Positions 22,497 to 30,491 of a DNA stretch of 35,957 nt are shown piece after piece. Every line of letters starts with the position of its first letter. Position 1 is the first letter of the stretch. Under the pieces are notes generated by a model that was given only the letters and a program-made list of their open reading frames with translations, was not told the DNA's origin and did no database searches. Source of the stretch: Chloroflexota bacterium (GTDB lineage Bacteria > Chloroflexota > UBA6077 > CF-72); assembly GCA_019247515.1 (NCBI GenBank), contig JAFAOS010000315.1:1-35957 (forward strand), read 5' to 3'. The position numbers were made by a program, and so were the translations under genes.

Positions 22497-22701
22497 TCTG
22501 AGCGACCGTATAGAAGATCCCGAGCACGAAGCTTCCCGCGAGGATGGCCGCCGCGACGCTGTTCTCCTTGAAGATCTCGTCGATGAGCCGGTAGCGCTTT
22601 TCCAGGATCTCGAACACGACGGCGACGATGATGATGGCGACGATGCTCCACAGAATCGTCGTGCCGAGCGCCTGGAAAAAGCGGACGACCTCATCGGGCA
22701 T
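22483..22701 (-). CDS. DUF350-like small membrane protein
   Basis: 72 residues with two membrane segments (about 10-31 and 49-70) joined by a charged cytoplasmic loop EKRYRLIDEIFKENSVAA. The spacing and the NSVAAAILAGSFVLG start of the second segment match one repeat of DUF350 (UPF0719), whose members are usually near DUF4178 proteins, as here. Function is unknown. The ATG overlaps the DUF4178 stop by one base, and the stop is overlapped by the phosphatase start, so it is embedded in a coupled operon. Confidence 0.8.
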   Translation of the reverse strand: MPDEVVRFFQALGTTILWSIVAIIIVAVVFEILEKRYRLIDEIFKENSVAAAILAGSFVLGIFYTVAQIVIH

Positions 22702-23378
22702 CAGCGGTTCTGCGCCTCCTCGGAGCGAGGGTAGATGGTCTGCACGTCGCCAGCCTTGAGTGGCCGACCGAACAGCAGCGCAATGTGCGTTGTCCAGATG
22801 CCCAGGACTTCGCTGCCACTTTCACCTTCCGGCACGTCCTCGGTGGGCTCCAACTCGAAATACACGTTGTCGCCGGGAGTGTCGGGATTGACATCGCGCC
22901 AGACATCGAGGTTCGGGTAACTGGCTGCGTCGACGGGCGCGGCGGCGAAGATGCCCGTCGAGACCACCCGGTACACGCTGCCGGCGTATTCGAAAAGGGT
23001 CGGGTTGCGAGCGGCCGTGCCCTGGCGGACGCGCACTTCGAACGCCTTGAGCACGCCGCCCTGGTCTGGATCGGCGGTCAGGGTTTCGAACTCGGCCGAG
23101 GTCTGCCGCAAAATCGCGGTGCGTTCGTACAGCGTGTTGGCCTCGGGCGTGATCTCGAGCACGTGCCCCTCGTCGAGAATGTTCCAGCGCCACACGGTTT
23201 CGCGGCGATTCAATTCTTCGCGACACTCCAGCACCGCCTGCACCACGCTGTCCCCAGCATCCCAGAAGCTGACGACGTCGCCGGGCAACAGATTCTCGAT
23301 CGTCGGCTGGCGCAACTGGGGAGCGGTCTTGTCAGGATCGAGGTGCTGCTGCAGGGCGCGGTTGAGACGGTTAAACAT
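22701..23378 (-). CDS. DUF4178 domain protein
   Basis: 225 residues, no signal peptide or membrane segment. The stretch ENLLPGDVVSFWDAGD (28-43) followed by ETVWRWNILDEG (60-71) is the beta-rich DUF4178 fold, continued by a segment on EYAGSVYRVV. The C-terminal quarter is acidic (residues about 165-195). DUF4178 proteins are found with DUF350 and often with spermidine-synthase-like or peptidase genes; no biochemical role is known. It starts 30 bp after the lipoprotein gene and is coupled to DUF350 by a TGATG overlap. Confidence 0.82.
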   Translation of the reverse strand: MFNRLNRALQQHLDPDKTAPQLRQPTIENLLPGDVVSFWDAGDSVVQAVLECREELNRRETVWRWNILDEGHVLEITPEANTLYERTAILRQTSAEFETLTADPDQGGVLKAFEVRVRQGTAARNPTLFEYAGSVYRVVSTGIFAAAPVDAASYPNLDVWRDVNPDTPGDNVYFELEPTEDVPEGESGSEVLGIWTTHIALLFGRPLKAGDVQTIYPRSEEAQNR

Positions 23379-23408
23379 CGGCTGCGGACCTTCGAGTCAA
23401 ACCTGAAC

Positions 23409-23909
23409 TTAGCATGGCGCGTCGCGCCCGAGCGCCGTTGCCGCCGCGCGCAGGTGGTCGCAGGCCACGCTCATCTCACGCTGCTTGCCGGCACGCCAGC
23501 GATCGCGCGCGGCCTCGAGCGCGGACGAGCCATCGATGGGTTGGGTGAGCAGCGCGTCCTGGCCGCAGACCGACTGCAGGGCGTGGGCCGCGTCTGCCAG
23601 CTCGCCCCACGCGGGCTGGACCTCGGTCAGACCAGGCTCACCGTAGAGTCGGGTTTCGACGTCGCCGAGGGCGTTGCAGGCATCCGCCGGCGGCGGAAAA
23701 TCGGCGAGCTCGCCGCGCGCGGCGGTGAGCCGATCGAGGAGGTCGGCCGACTGCACGCGCTGCGGGTCAGCCAGACAACCGGCGATCAACCACGCCAGAC
23801 CGATGACGCCGGCGATGACGAATGTCGGCGCACGGGTGAGCGTGACAGGTCTGTGTCGGCCGCGCGCCTTGCGCCAGAACGGGTGTTCGACCGAACATAC
23901 GTTCGTCAT
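23409..23909 (-). CDS. Putative lipoprotein of unknown function
   Basis: 166 residues from the ATG at 23909 (an upstream in-frame start at 23945 would add 12). A long basic n-region (FWRKARGRHRPVTLTR) precedes a hydrophobic stretch (about 30-44) ending in the lipobox LIAGC (Cys45), so membrane anchoring by lipidation is likely. The mature part (46-166) is helical, with cysteines in DACNALGD, SVCGQD, VACDHL and a C-terminal Cys, possibly paired as disulfides. I recognise no family. Bases 23892-23905, within codons 2-6, form a perfect LexA-type box. It is the first gene of the series running to ftsH. Confidence 0.65.
   Translation of the reverse strand: MTNVCSVEHPFWRKARGRHRPVTLTRAPTFVIAGVIGLAWLIAGCLADPQRVQSADLLDRLTAARGELADFPPPADACNALGDVETRLYGEPGLTEVQPAWGELADAAHALQSVCGQDALLTQPIDGSSALEAARDRWRAGKQREMSVACDHLRAAATALGRDAPC
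23885..23905. promoter_or_regulatory. LexA-like (SOS) box with an overlapping half-palindrome
   Basis: CGAACATACGTTCG at 23892-23905 fits the Gram-positive LexA/DinR consensus CGAAC-RNRY-GTTCG at every position. A second palindrome, GTTCG-AC-CGAAC (23885-23896), shares one arm with it. It lies just inside the 5' end of the lipoprotein gene, where a repressor could block a leaderless or short-leader transcript. Whether this organism's LexA uses this motif is not known from the window. Confidence 0.45.
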
Positions 23910-24021
23910 GCTAATCGATGCGCGCGGCGGCGTGTGGATCGACAATCCGCTCCTGGCGTTCGGGTTGCTCAGCCTGGTCTGGGTGCTCCTGGCGTACCTC
24001 CACCCGTTCGTCGAACGTTCT
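23910..24021. other. Intergenic gap with CGTTCG-T-CGAACG palindrome
   Basis: Between tryptophan synthase beta and the lipoprotein gene. A perfect 13-bp palindrome with 6-bp arms at 24005-24017 uses the same GTTCG/CGAAC half-sites as the LexA-like box 100 bp away. It follows the synthase stop by 4 bp. No T-run, so a protein-binding site is as likely as a terminator. Confidence 0.35.
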
Positions 24022-25401
<1,380 letters not shown>

Positions 25402-25408
25402 GCCCGCT

Positions 25409-25414
25409 ATATTA
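25409..25414 (-). promoter_or_regulatory. Candidate -10 element of trpB2 (leaderless)
   Basis: TAATAT on the minus strand with 7 bases to the ATG at 25401 places the transcript start at the start codon. No Shine-Dalgarno is present in between, and no good -35 lies 17 bases upstream. Confidence 0.5.
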
Positions 25415-25422
25415 GGCGGCGC

Positions 25423-25740
25423 TCAGGCAGCGTGCGGACCCGCGGTGGCCACCGGGCGCGGCGGCCTGGGCGCGAAGCGCGACAGGTCGTCTGAGAGGTG
25501 AAGAATCTGCGCGGGCGCGCTCATCGGGTGGGCTTTGAGCAGTTTCTCGATACGTTTGGGAAAGGCGGAGTCCAGGAGCACCACGTCGGGCGCCACGCTG
25601 GTGGCCACCCGCAGGCAACCCTCCGGACTGTGAGTGACGTACACCACGTTCCCCGCGCGTCGCAGCTGGACGGCGACGCTATCGGCCAGCGCCGAGACGG
25701 CGCTGCCAATCACGATCAGGGGAACCTGGCGCGAGGCCAC
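25423..25740 (-). CDS. Degenerate receiver-like (CheY-fold) protein
   Basis: 105 residues with a GTG start at 25740. Strand and helix order fits the front of a receiver domain: PLIVIG (7-12), a helix ALADSVAVQLRRAG, NVVYVT (31-36), then APDVVLLDSAF with Asp57 where the phosphoacceptor would be, and AQILHLSD as strand 4. The acidic pair that binds Mg after strand 1 is missing (Gly-Ser instead), and the last helix-strand of the fold is replaced by a Pro/Arg tail (90-105). It is therefore unlikely to be phosphorylated in the standard way and may serve as a protein-binding module. It follows the zinc-ribbon gene by 6 bp. Confidence 0.6.
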   Translation of the reverse strand: MASRQVPLIVIGSAVSALADSVAVQLRRAGNVVYVTHSPEGCLRVATSVAPDVVLLDSAFPKRIEKLLKAHPMSAPAQILHLSDDLSRFAPRPPRPVATAGPHAA

Positions 25741-25746
25741 GCCGGC

Positions 25747-25917
25747 TCAAGCCGCCCTGGACGTCTCGACCGATAGCGCCAGATTCTTCCGAGCTCGGGG
25801 GGCCATGATCGTCAAGCGACGACAGGTCATGCACAGCAGGACCGCCGCGTGATCGGCATAACTGCGCGGCGTAAACCAACGGACGTTGTGGGATGCGCAA
25901 TGTTCACACTTCAACAT
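25747..25917 (-). CDS. Small zinc-ribbon protein
   Basis: 56 residues from the ATG at 25917 (a TTG at 25935 would add six). Two CxxC knuckles, CEHC (4-7) and CMTC about 27 residues later, form a likely four-Cys zinc site; RRLTIMAPRARK follows. No enzyme domain is present. Such proteins often bind nucleic acid or another protein. It is the first of a two-gene run with the receiver-like gene and is divergent from the NYN gene. Function unknown. Confidence 0.55.
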   Translation of the reverse strand: MLKCEHCASHNVRWFTPRSYADHAAVLLCMTCRRLTIMAPRARKNLALSVETSRAA

Positions 25918-26168
25918 GGCTGCTTGGACTCTCAATCGGGAGATACGCCGTCGCGAACCTTTCGGATGCTTGACGTCCGTCCCTTTTCCCTTGTCGTGAT
26001 GCGAGGTTCCTCTCAGAGCAGATGACGTGCCAGACGGCTCCGATGTTGCGCGCCAATGGTTACGGCATGATGACGAAGCGTCGGAACGCTACAATTCGGG
26101 CCAAGAGGCCTTTGCCGCCGGTGCTATCAACTCTCATCTTCGCACTCGGCAGCGTCTGTTGAGAAAGA
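25918..26168. promoter_or_regulatory. Divergent intergenic region with a TACAAT -10 element
   Basis: A 251-bp gap between the zinc-ribbon gene (minus) and the NYN gene (plus). TACAAT at 26090-26095 is the best plus-strand -10, implying a leader of about 65 bases before the ATG at 26169; a -35 is not evident. GAGAAAGA just before the ATG is a plausible weak Shine-Dalgarno. I see no RNA gene or repeat here. Confidence 0.4.
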
Positions 26169-27587
26169 ATGACTGAGCGCTCCCGCAGGGTTGTCCTGCT
26201 TATTGACTACGATAATTTGCAAATCTGCGCCGCGCGCGACACGCCCGGCCGTGACCTGCAGCTGCCACCCGTGGTGCAGCTGGCTCAGCGCTACGGCACC
26301 GTGATTCTGTCGCGCGCCTATGCCGAGTGGAACCTGTCCACCGAGCGGCTGGCCGTCTACAAGGCCGGCATCGAGCCGGCCTTCGCGCCGGTGCTGCGAA
26401 CCGAGAGCGATCGCTCGGGCAAGAGCCTGGCGGACACGGTCATGGTCGCCGAAGGCATGGACATGCTGTGGACGCTGTCGCCCGAGGTGGTGGTGCTGGC
26501 CACCAGCGACAAGGACCTGATCCCGCTGGTGCGCGTGGCCAAACAGCGCGGCGCGTTCGTGGTAGTCCTTGGCTCGGACTTCACGGCCATCCCGCTGCGC
26601 GAAATGGCCGACGAACACGTCACGTACCGCCAGCTGATCAGCGACGCCGGCGTGCGGTATGCGACCGAAGCAGGTCCGGGCCGCCAACCGGCGGCGCTGC
26701 CCGAACCGTCGCGTCGCCGCCGCGAGCGACGTGAGCGCGGCTCCACGCCGGCGCCCGCCGCTACGCCGCAGGGCACCCTACCGCGACCCGAGCCGCCGCC
26801 GGCGGCTTCGCCAGCGCCCGCACCAGCCACGGAGGCGGTTGCGCCGATCACCTCGACGCCGGGCGAGGCCGACGCGCAGACCAGTGGTCGACGACGGCGA
26901 CGGCGCGGCAGCCGCAGGCGGTCGGACCGTCTCGGCCTGAACGCCGACGGGAGTGCGATCGAAAGCGGTGATGGAGACGACCACGAGGAGCCCGACGAGA
27001 CCGACAGCCTGACGGCCACGCCCGAGGGCGATCTGGCGGGCGACGTCGAGGGAGATCAGGCGGCCCAGGTCGAGGCAGATCTGACGGCACAGCCCGCGCA
27101 GGCAGACCTGACGGCGCGTCCCGAAGGCGGCCTGACAGCTCCGCCCGCGCAGGAAGACCTGATGGCCCGTCCCGAGGGAGGTTTGACGGCTCCGCGCGTG
27201 GAGGGACAGCCGACCTCCGCGTCCAGCGCGGGCGAGGCCGAGGCGACCACGGTGGAAGCCGAAGATACCGAAGCCGTGGCACAGGCCGTCGAGATCGAGG
27301 GCGCGCCCGTCGAGGTCGCGCCGGGTGTCGAAGAGCCGCCCGCCCTCAGCGCGCGCCGGCCGCGGCGCACACGTCGCCGCGCCAGCGAGACCGCCGAGGT
27401 CGAAGCCGCGGGTGCGCCTGACGAGGCTGGCGCCGCCCAACTGCCGCTCGCGCAGTCGGCCGACGTCACGCCGGCGCCGCCGCCCGAGAGCACTTCGGTC
27501 AATGGCGCGGGTGAGGCTCCCGCCGAACCGGCGCGTCGGCCACGTCGCGTGGCCAGCGCTTCACGCGGTCGATCGCGGCGGCCCTGA
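26169..27587 (+). CDS. NYN/PIN-domain (LabA/DUF88) putative ribonuclease with arginine-rich disordered tail
   Basis: 472 residues. Residues 5-165 are a NYN domain: VVLLIDYDNLQI (8-19, Asp13 and Asp15), KSLADTVMVAEGMD with Asp89, and LATSDKDLIPLVRVAK (Asp114, Asp116) supply the acidic metal site. The domain ends with DFTAIPLREMADEHV. Residues 170-472 are predicted disordered, rich in Pro, Ala, Glu and Thr, with four arginine clusters: 182-190, 241-251, 396-404 and 456-472. Between them are acidic stretches and an imperfect 17-residue repeat (about 303-344). NYN proteins are metal-dependent RNases; the tail resembles in kind the RNA-binding, scaffold-forming tail of RNase E. Its 3' end overlaps the convergent ATPase gene by 27 bp. 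Target unknown. Confidence 0.85.
   Translation: MTERSRRVVLLIDYDNLQICAARDTPGRDLQLPPVVQLAQRYGTVILSRAYAEWNLSTERLAVYKAGIEPAFAPVLRTESDRSGKSLADTVMVAEGMDMLWTLSPEVVVLATSDKDLIPLVRVAKQRGAFVVVLGSDFTAIPLREMADEHVTYRQLISDAGVRYATEAGPGRQPAALPEPSRRRRERRERGSTPAPAATPQGTLPRPEPPPAASPAPAPATEAVAPITSTPGEADAQTSGRRRRRRGSRRRSDRLGLNADGSAIESGDGDDHEEPDETDSLTATPEGDLAGDVEGDQAAQVEADLTAQPAQADLTARPEGGLTAPPAQEDLMARPEGGLTAPRVEGQPTSASSAGEAEATTVEAEDTEAVAQAVEIEGAPVEVAPGVEEPPALSARRPRRTRRRASETAEVEAAGAPDEAGAAQLPLAQSADVTPAPPPESTSVNGAGEAPAEPARRPRRVASASRGRSRRP
27075..27197 (+). repeat. In-frame tandem repeat within the NYN protein tail
   Basis: An imperfect 51-bp (17-residue) unit, ADLTARPEGGLTAPPAQ, followed by EDLMARPEGGLTAPR, and preceded by a half unit ADLTAQPAQ. 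Units keep frame and differ at a few positions, consistent with slippage-driven expansion of a disordered linker. Confidence 0.7.
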
Positions 27588-28403
27588 CTCCAGCGTCAGG
27601 CGCCGCGCGTTGCCGTTCGGCACCAGCGCGACCAGCGGCACGCCGTGCGTCGGGTGCGCCGAGAGAATGACGCGCTGGCCAAAGGTCTCCAGCAGCAGCG
27701 GCGGGGTCAGGACCATCTCGGGCGCGCCCTGACTCACCACCTGCCCTTTGCTCAGCAGGCTGACGCGGTCGCAGTACAGCGCCGCGAGCTGCAGGTCATG
27801 CACCGCGGCCAGAACGCCCAGGCCCTGCTCGCGACTCAGACCGCGCACCAGCTCCAGCATCGACACCTGATGGTGCAGGTCCAGATTGGCCGTCGGTTCG
27901 TCCAGCAACAACAAACGCGGCTCCTGGGCCAACGCGCGGGCGAGGATGACGCGCTGGCGCTCGCCACCTGATAACTCGTCAACACGTCGGTCGGCCAGGT
28001 CGTGAATGCCGACCGCGGACAGGGCGCTGTCCACCGCCTGGCGGTCGCGCGCGGTCGGACCAAGCAGCAGCCGCACGTACGGCGTGCGCCCCAGCGCGAC
28101 CATCTCGCGGACCAACAGTCCGGAGGGCACCGGGCCGTCCTGCGGCACCACCGCTACCCGCCGCGCGCGGTCTTTCACCGGCATGTGCTCGAGATCGGTG
28201 CCCTCGATCACCGCCCGCCCGGCGCACGGCCGCAAGATGCCACCCGCGACGCGCAGGACGGTGCTCTTGCCAGAGCCATTCGGCCCGATGAGCGCCACGA
28301 CTTCGCCCGCGTCGACGTGAAGGCTGAGGTCGCGCAGCACCGGCGCGCCCGTGGTCGTGGCGTACCGAGCGTCGACGTGGTGCAGCTCGAGGCGCGCGGT
28401 CAC
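27561..28403 (-). CDS. ABC transporter ATPase of a BtuCDF/FecBCDE-type importer
   Basis: 280 residues from the GTG at 28403, which overlaps the permease stop by 4 bp (GTGA). Walker A GPNGSGKS (40-47), Q-loop VVPQDG, the FecE/BtuD-type GRTPYVRLLLGPTARD segment, signature LSGGERQR (144-151) and Walker B LLLLDEP (164-170) are intact, followed by the H-loop AAVHDLQLAALYCDR. It powers uptake of cobalamin, haem or a ferric siderophore. The C-terminal extension (about 245-280) is longer than usual and its last codons overlap the NYN gene on the other strand. Last gene of the importer operon. Confidence 0.92.
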   Translation of the reverse strand: MTARLELHHVDARYATTTGAPVLRDLSLHVDAGEVVALIGPNGSGKSTVLRVAGGILRPCAGRAVIEGTDLEHMPVKDRARRVAVVPQDGPVPSGLLVREMVALGRTPYVRLLLGPTARDRQAVDSALSAVGIHDLADRRVDELSGGERQRVILARALAQEPRLLLLDEPTANLDLHHQVSMLELVRGLSREQGLGVLAAVHDLQLAALYCDRVSLLSKGQVVSQGAPEMVLTPPLLLETFGQRVILSAHPTHGVPLVALVPNGNARRLTLESGPPRSTA

Positions 28404-29497
28404 AACCGATACTCGCGCCGCTCGCGCCGCAGCAGCCACAAGAAGAAAGGTCCACCTACCAGCGCTGTCAAAATGCCGACCGGGATCTCCGTCGGAGAAA
28501 GTATGGACCGCGCCAGGAGGTCGGCCAGCACCAGAAACGCCGCGCCGACCAGCGCCGCGGCGGGTAGCAGCAAGCCGTGGCGTGGTCCGACGACCAGCCT
28601 CGTCACGTGCGGCGCGAACAGACCCACGAAGCCAATCAGCCCGCCCAGCGCCACCGCGGCGCCGGTCAGCACCGAGCCGAGCAGGATCACCAGGCGCTTG
28701 TCGCCTTCAACCGAGACGCCGAGCTGCTGAGCGGACTCCTCGCCGAGACTCAGCGCATCCAGACTGTGCCGCAGCAGCCACCCGCCGCCCATCGCCACCG
28801 CGACCATCACCACCGCCAGCGCGAGTTGACTCCACTGCGTGACGGAGATGCCCCCAAGCAGCCAGCCATAGACGCGCGGCAGGTTCAACTGGAGCCGATC
28901 GTTGACGATGAGCAGGAACGACACGGCATAGCCCATCATCGCGCTCACGGCAAAGCCGGCCAGCAACAGGGTGACCACCGGAGCGCGGCCACCGCTCTGC
29001 GCCAGGCCATAGACCAGCGACATCGCCGCCACCGCGCCGAGAAAGGCGAGCACGGGCACGGGGCTGAAACCGAGCAAGCTGAAGCTGATCGACAACAGGA
29101 AGCCCAGCGCGCCACCCAGCGCCGCGCCGCCCGAGACGCCGAGGGCATACGGATCGGCGAGCGGATTGCGCAGCAGACCCTGGAACAGCACCCCAGCGCT
29201 GGCGAGCGCGGCGCCGACCAGCGCCGCGCCGGCGACGCGCGGCAGGCGGATCGAAAAGAAGATGGCTTCGTCCTGGGCTCGCCAGGTGGGGGTGAAGCGC
29301 GCGCCGACGAGGTGGTTGAGGGTCATGCGCAGCAGGTCGTCGGGCCGCAACTGGACCGCGCCGAATGCGGCGGCGAACAGGAGGCTGACGGCGAGCAGGA
29401 CCGTGAGCGCGCCCAGAACGAGGGCAGCCGACGGCCGACGGCTCGCCGCCCGAGGTGTCGCACTCACGTGAGGACCACTACCCGTGACCACGCTCAC
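28400..29497 (-). CDS. ABC transporter permease, FecCD/BtuC family
   Basis: About 365 residues from the GTG at 29497; GTGs a little further in are alternatives. Roughly ten membrane segments are visible. Family hallmarks: RLPRVAGAALVGAALASAGVL followed by QGLLRNPLADPYALGVSGGAALG, and the cytoplasmic EESAQQLGV coupling helix with GLIGFVGLFAPHVTRLVVGP. These match BtuC/FecCD/HemU permeases. It begins 13 bp after the binding-protein gene and overlaps the ATPase start by 4 bp. An AGGTGA ribosome-binding-like sequence lies in the upstream stop region. Confidence 0.9.
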   Translation of the reverse strand: MSVVTGSGPHVSATPRAASRRPSAALVLGALTVLLAVSLLFAAAFGAVQLRPDDLLRMTLNHLVGARFTPTWRAQDEAIFFSIRLPRVAGAALVGAALASAGVLFQGLLRNPLADPYALGVSGGAALGGALGFLLSISFSLLGFSPVPVLAFLGAVAAMSLVYGLAQSGGRAPVVTLLLAGFAVSAMMGYAVSFLLIVNDRLQLNLPRVYGWLLGGISVTQWSQLALAVVMVAVAMGGGWLLRHSLDALSLGEESAQQLGVSVEGDKRLVILLGSVLTGAAVALGGLIGFVGLFAPHVTRLVVGPRHGLLLPAAALVGAAFLVLADLLARSILSPTEIPVGILTALVGGPFFLWLLRRERREYRL

Positions 29498-29510
29498 GGC
29501 ATGGCACCGA

Positions 29511-30491
29511 TCACCTCGCTGTAGCCACTCCCGACATTCCAGACGTTGCGAGCGTCGATTGTTCAAAACGGTCGGGGTGTAACAGCCTTGCCAGGTCCTC
29601 GAGGCCCATCGCCAGCCGCGGTCCGGGCGTCGAATACAGCGAGCCGGGCACGGAATAGATCGCGCCGTTCCGCACCGCCGTGATCACGTCCCAGCCCGGT
29701 CTGGTCCTGACCATGTCCGGCGACTGCGGATTGAACGGCAGATCGGAGTCCGTCAGGATGATGACCTCCGGGTCGCGCTGGACGATGCTCTCGGCGCTCA
29801 CGCGGCCAACGTCCGCGGGCAGATCGGCGAAGATGTTGGTCCCGCCAGCCAGGTCGATCAACTGACCGTAGAAGCCATTCGGTCCGGCGGCAAACGGCAT
29901 GTCCGGCTGCGAGGCGTCGAGCTCCTCGTAGACGCGCGGCCGCGGCGCATCGGCGACCGCCGCGACGACCGCGTCGCGCCGAGAAGACATGTCCGAGGCA
30001 ATCGCTTCACCCGCGTCCGGACTGCCATACAGCCGACCCAGGCTGCGGACAACTTCGACGGTCGCGTCGTAGTCCTTCGGGAACAGCTTCACCACGTGCA
30101 CGCCCTGGGCGCGCAGTTGGGCGATGACGTCGTCGGACTCGGCCAGCGTCAGCACCAGGTCGGGCTGCAAGTCGACGATGGCCTCGACGGACGGATTGGG
30201 AAAAGCGGTGAGCCGCGGCTGGATGTTCTGGGCCTCGGGCGGGAAGTCGGAATAACTATCGACGCCGACGAGCGCATCGCCGTGGCCGAGCGCGAAGGTG
30301 ATCTCGGTGAAGCCGGGGTTGAGGCTCACCACACGGCGCGGCGGCGCGGCGAAGGTCGTGCTCACGCCCGAGTCGTCGGTGATCGTGAGCGGGAAGTCAG
30401 TTGGCTGTGACTGCGCGCTGGCGACGCTGGTCCCGTACGGCACCAGCAACACAATGGCCAGCGTGAGCAAACGAAACAGCGATGTCAGCAT
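29511..30491 (-). CDS. Periplasmic-binding protein of a cobalamin/siderophore-type ABC importer (BtuF-like)
   Basis: 326 residues. A signal peptide (1-27, MLTSLFRLLTLAIVLLVPYG, cleavage near ASA-QS) is followed by the class III binding fold: RRVVSLNPGFTEITFALG (53-70), VDSYSDFPPEAQNI and VEAIVDLQPDLVLTL in lobe 1, and AAGPNGFYGQLIDLAGGTNIF in lobe 2. The VSLNP...SYSDFPPEA pattern is closest to BtuF, so a corrinoid is the favoured ligand, haem or siderophore the alternatives. There is no lipobox cysteine, so it is either released, held by an uncleaved signal, or periplasmic in a diderm. It overlaps the YfhO-like gene end by 7 bp. Confidence 0.9.
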   Translation of the reverse strand: MLTSLFRLLTLAIVLLVPYGTSVASAQSQPTDFPLTITDDSGVSTTFAAPPRRVVSLNPGFTEITFALGHGDALVGVDSYSDFPPEAQNIQPRLTAFPNPSVEAIVDLQPDLVLTLAESDDVIAQLRAQGVHVVKLFPKDYDATVEVVRSLGRLYGSPDAGEAIASDMSSRRDAVVAAVADAPRPRVYEELDASQPDMPFAAGPNGFYGQLIDLAGGTNIFADLPADVGRVSAESIVQRDPEVIILTDSDLPFNPQSPDMVRTRPGWDVITAVRNGAIYSVPGSLYSTPGPRLAMGLEDLARLLHPDRFEQSTLATSGMSGVATAR

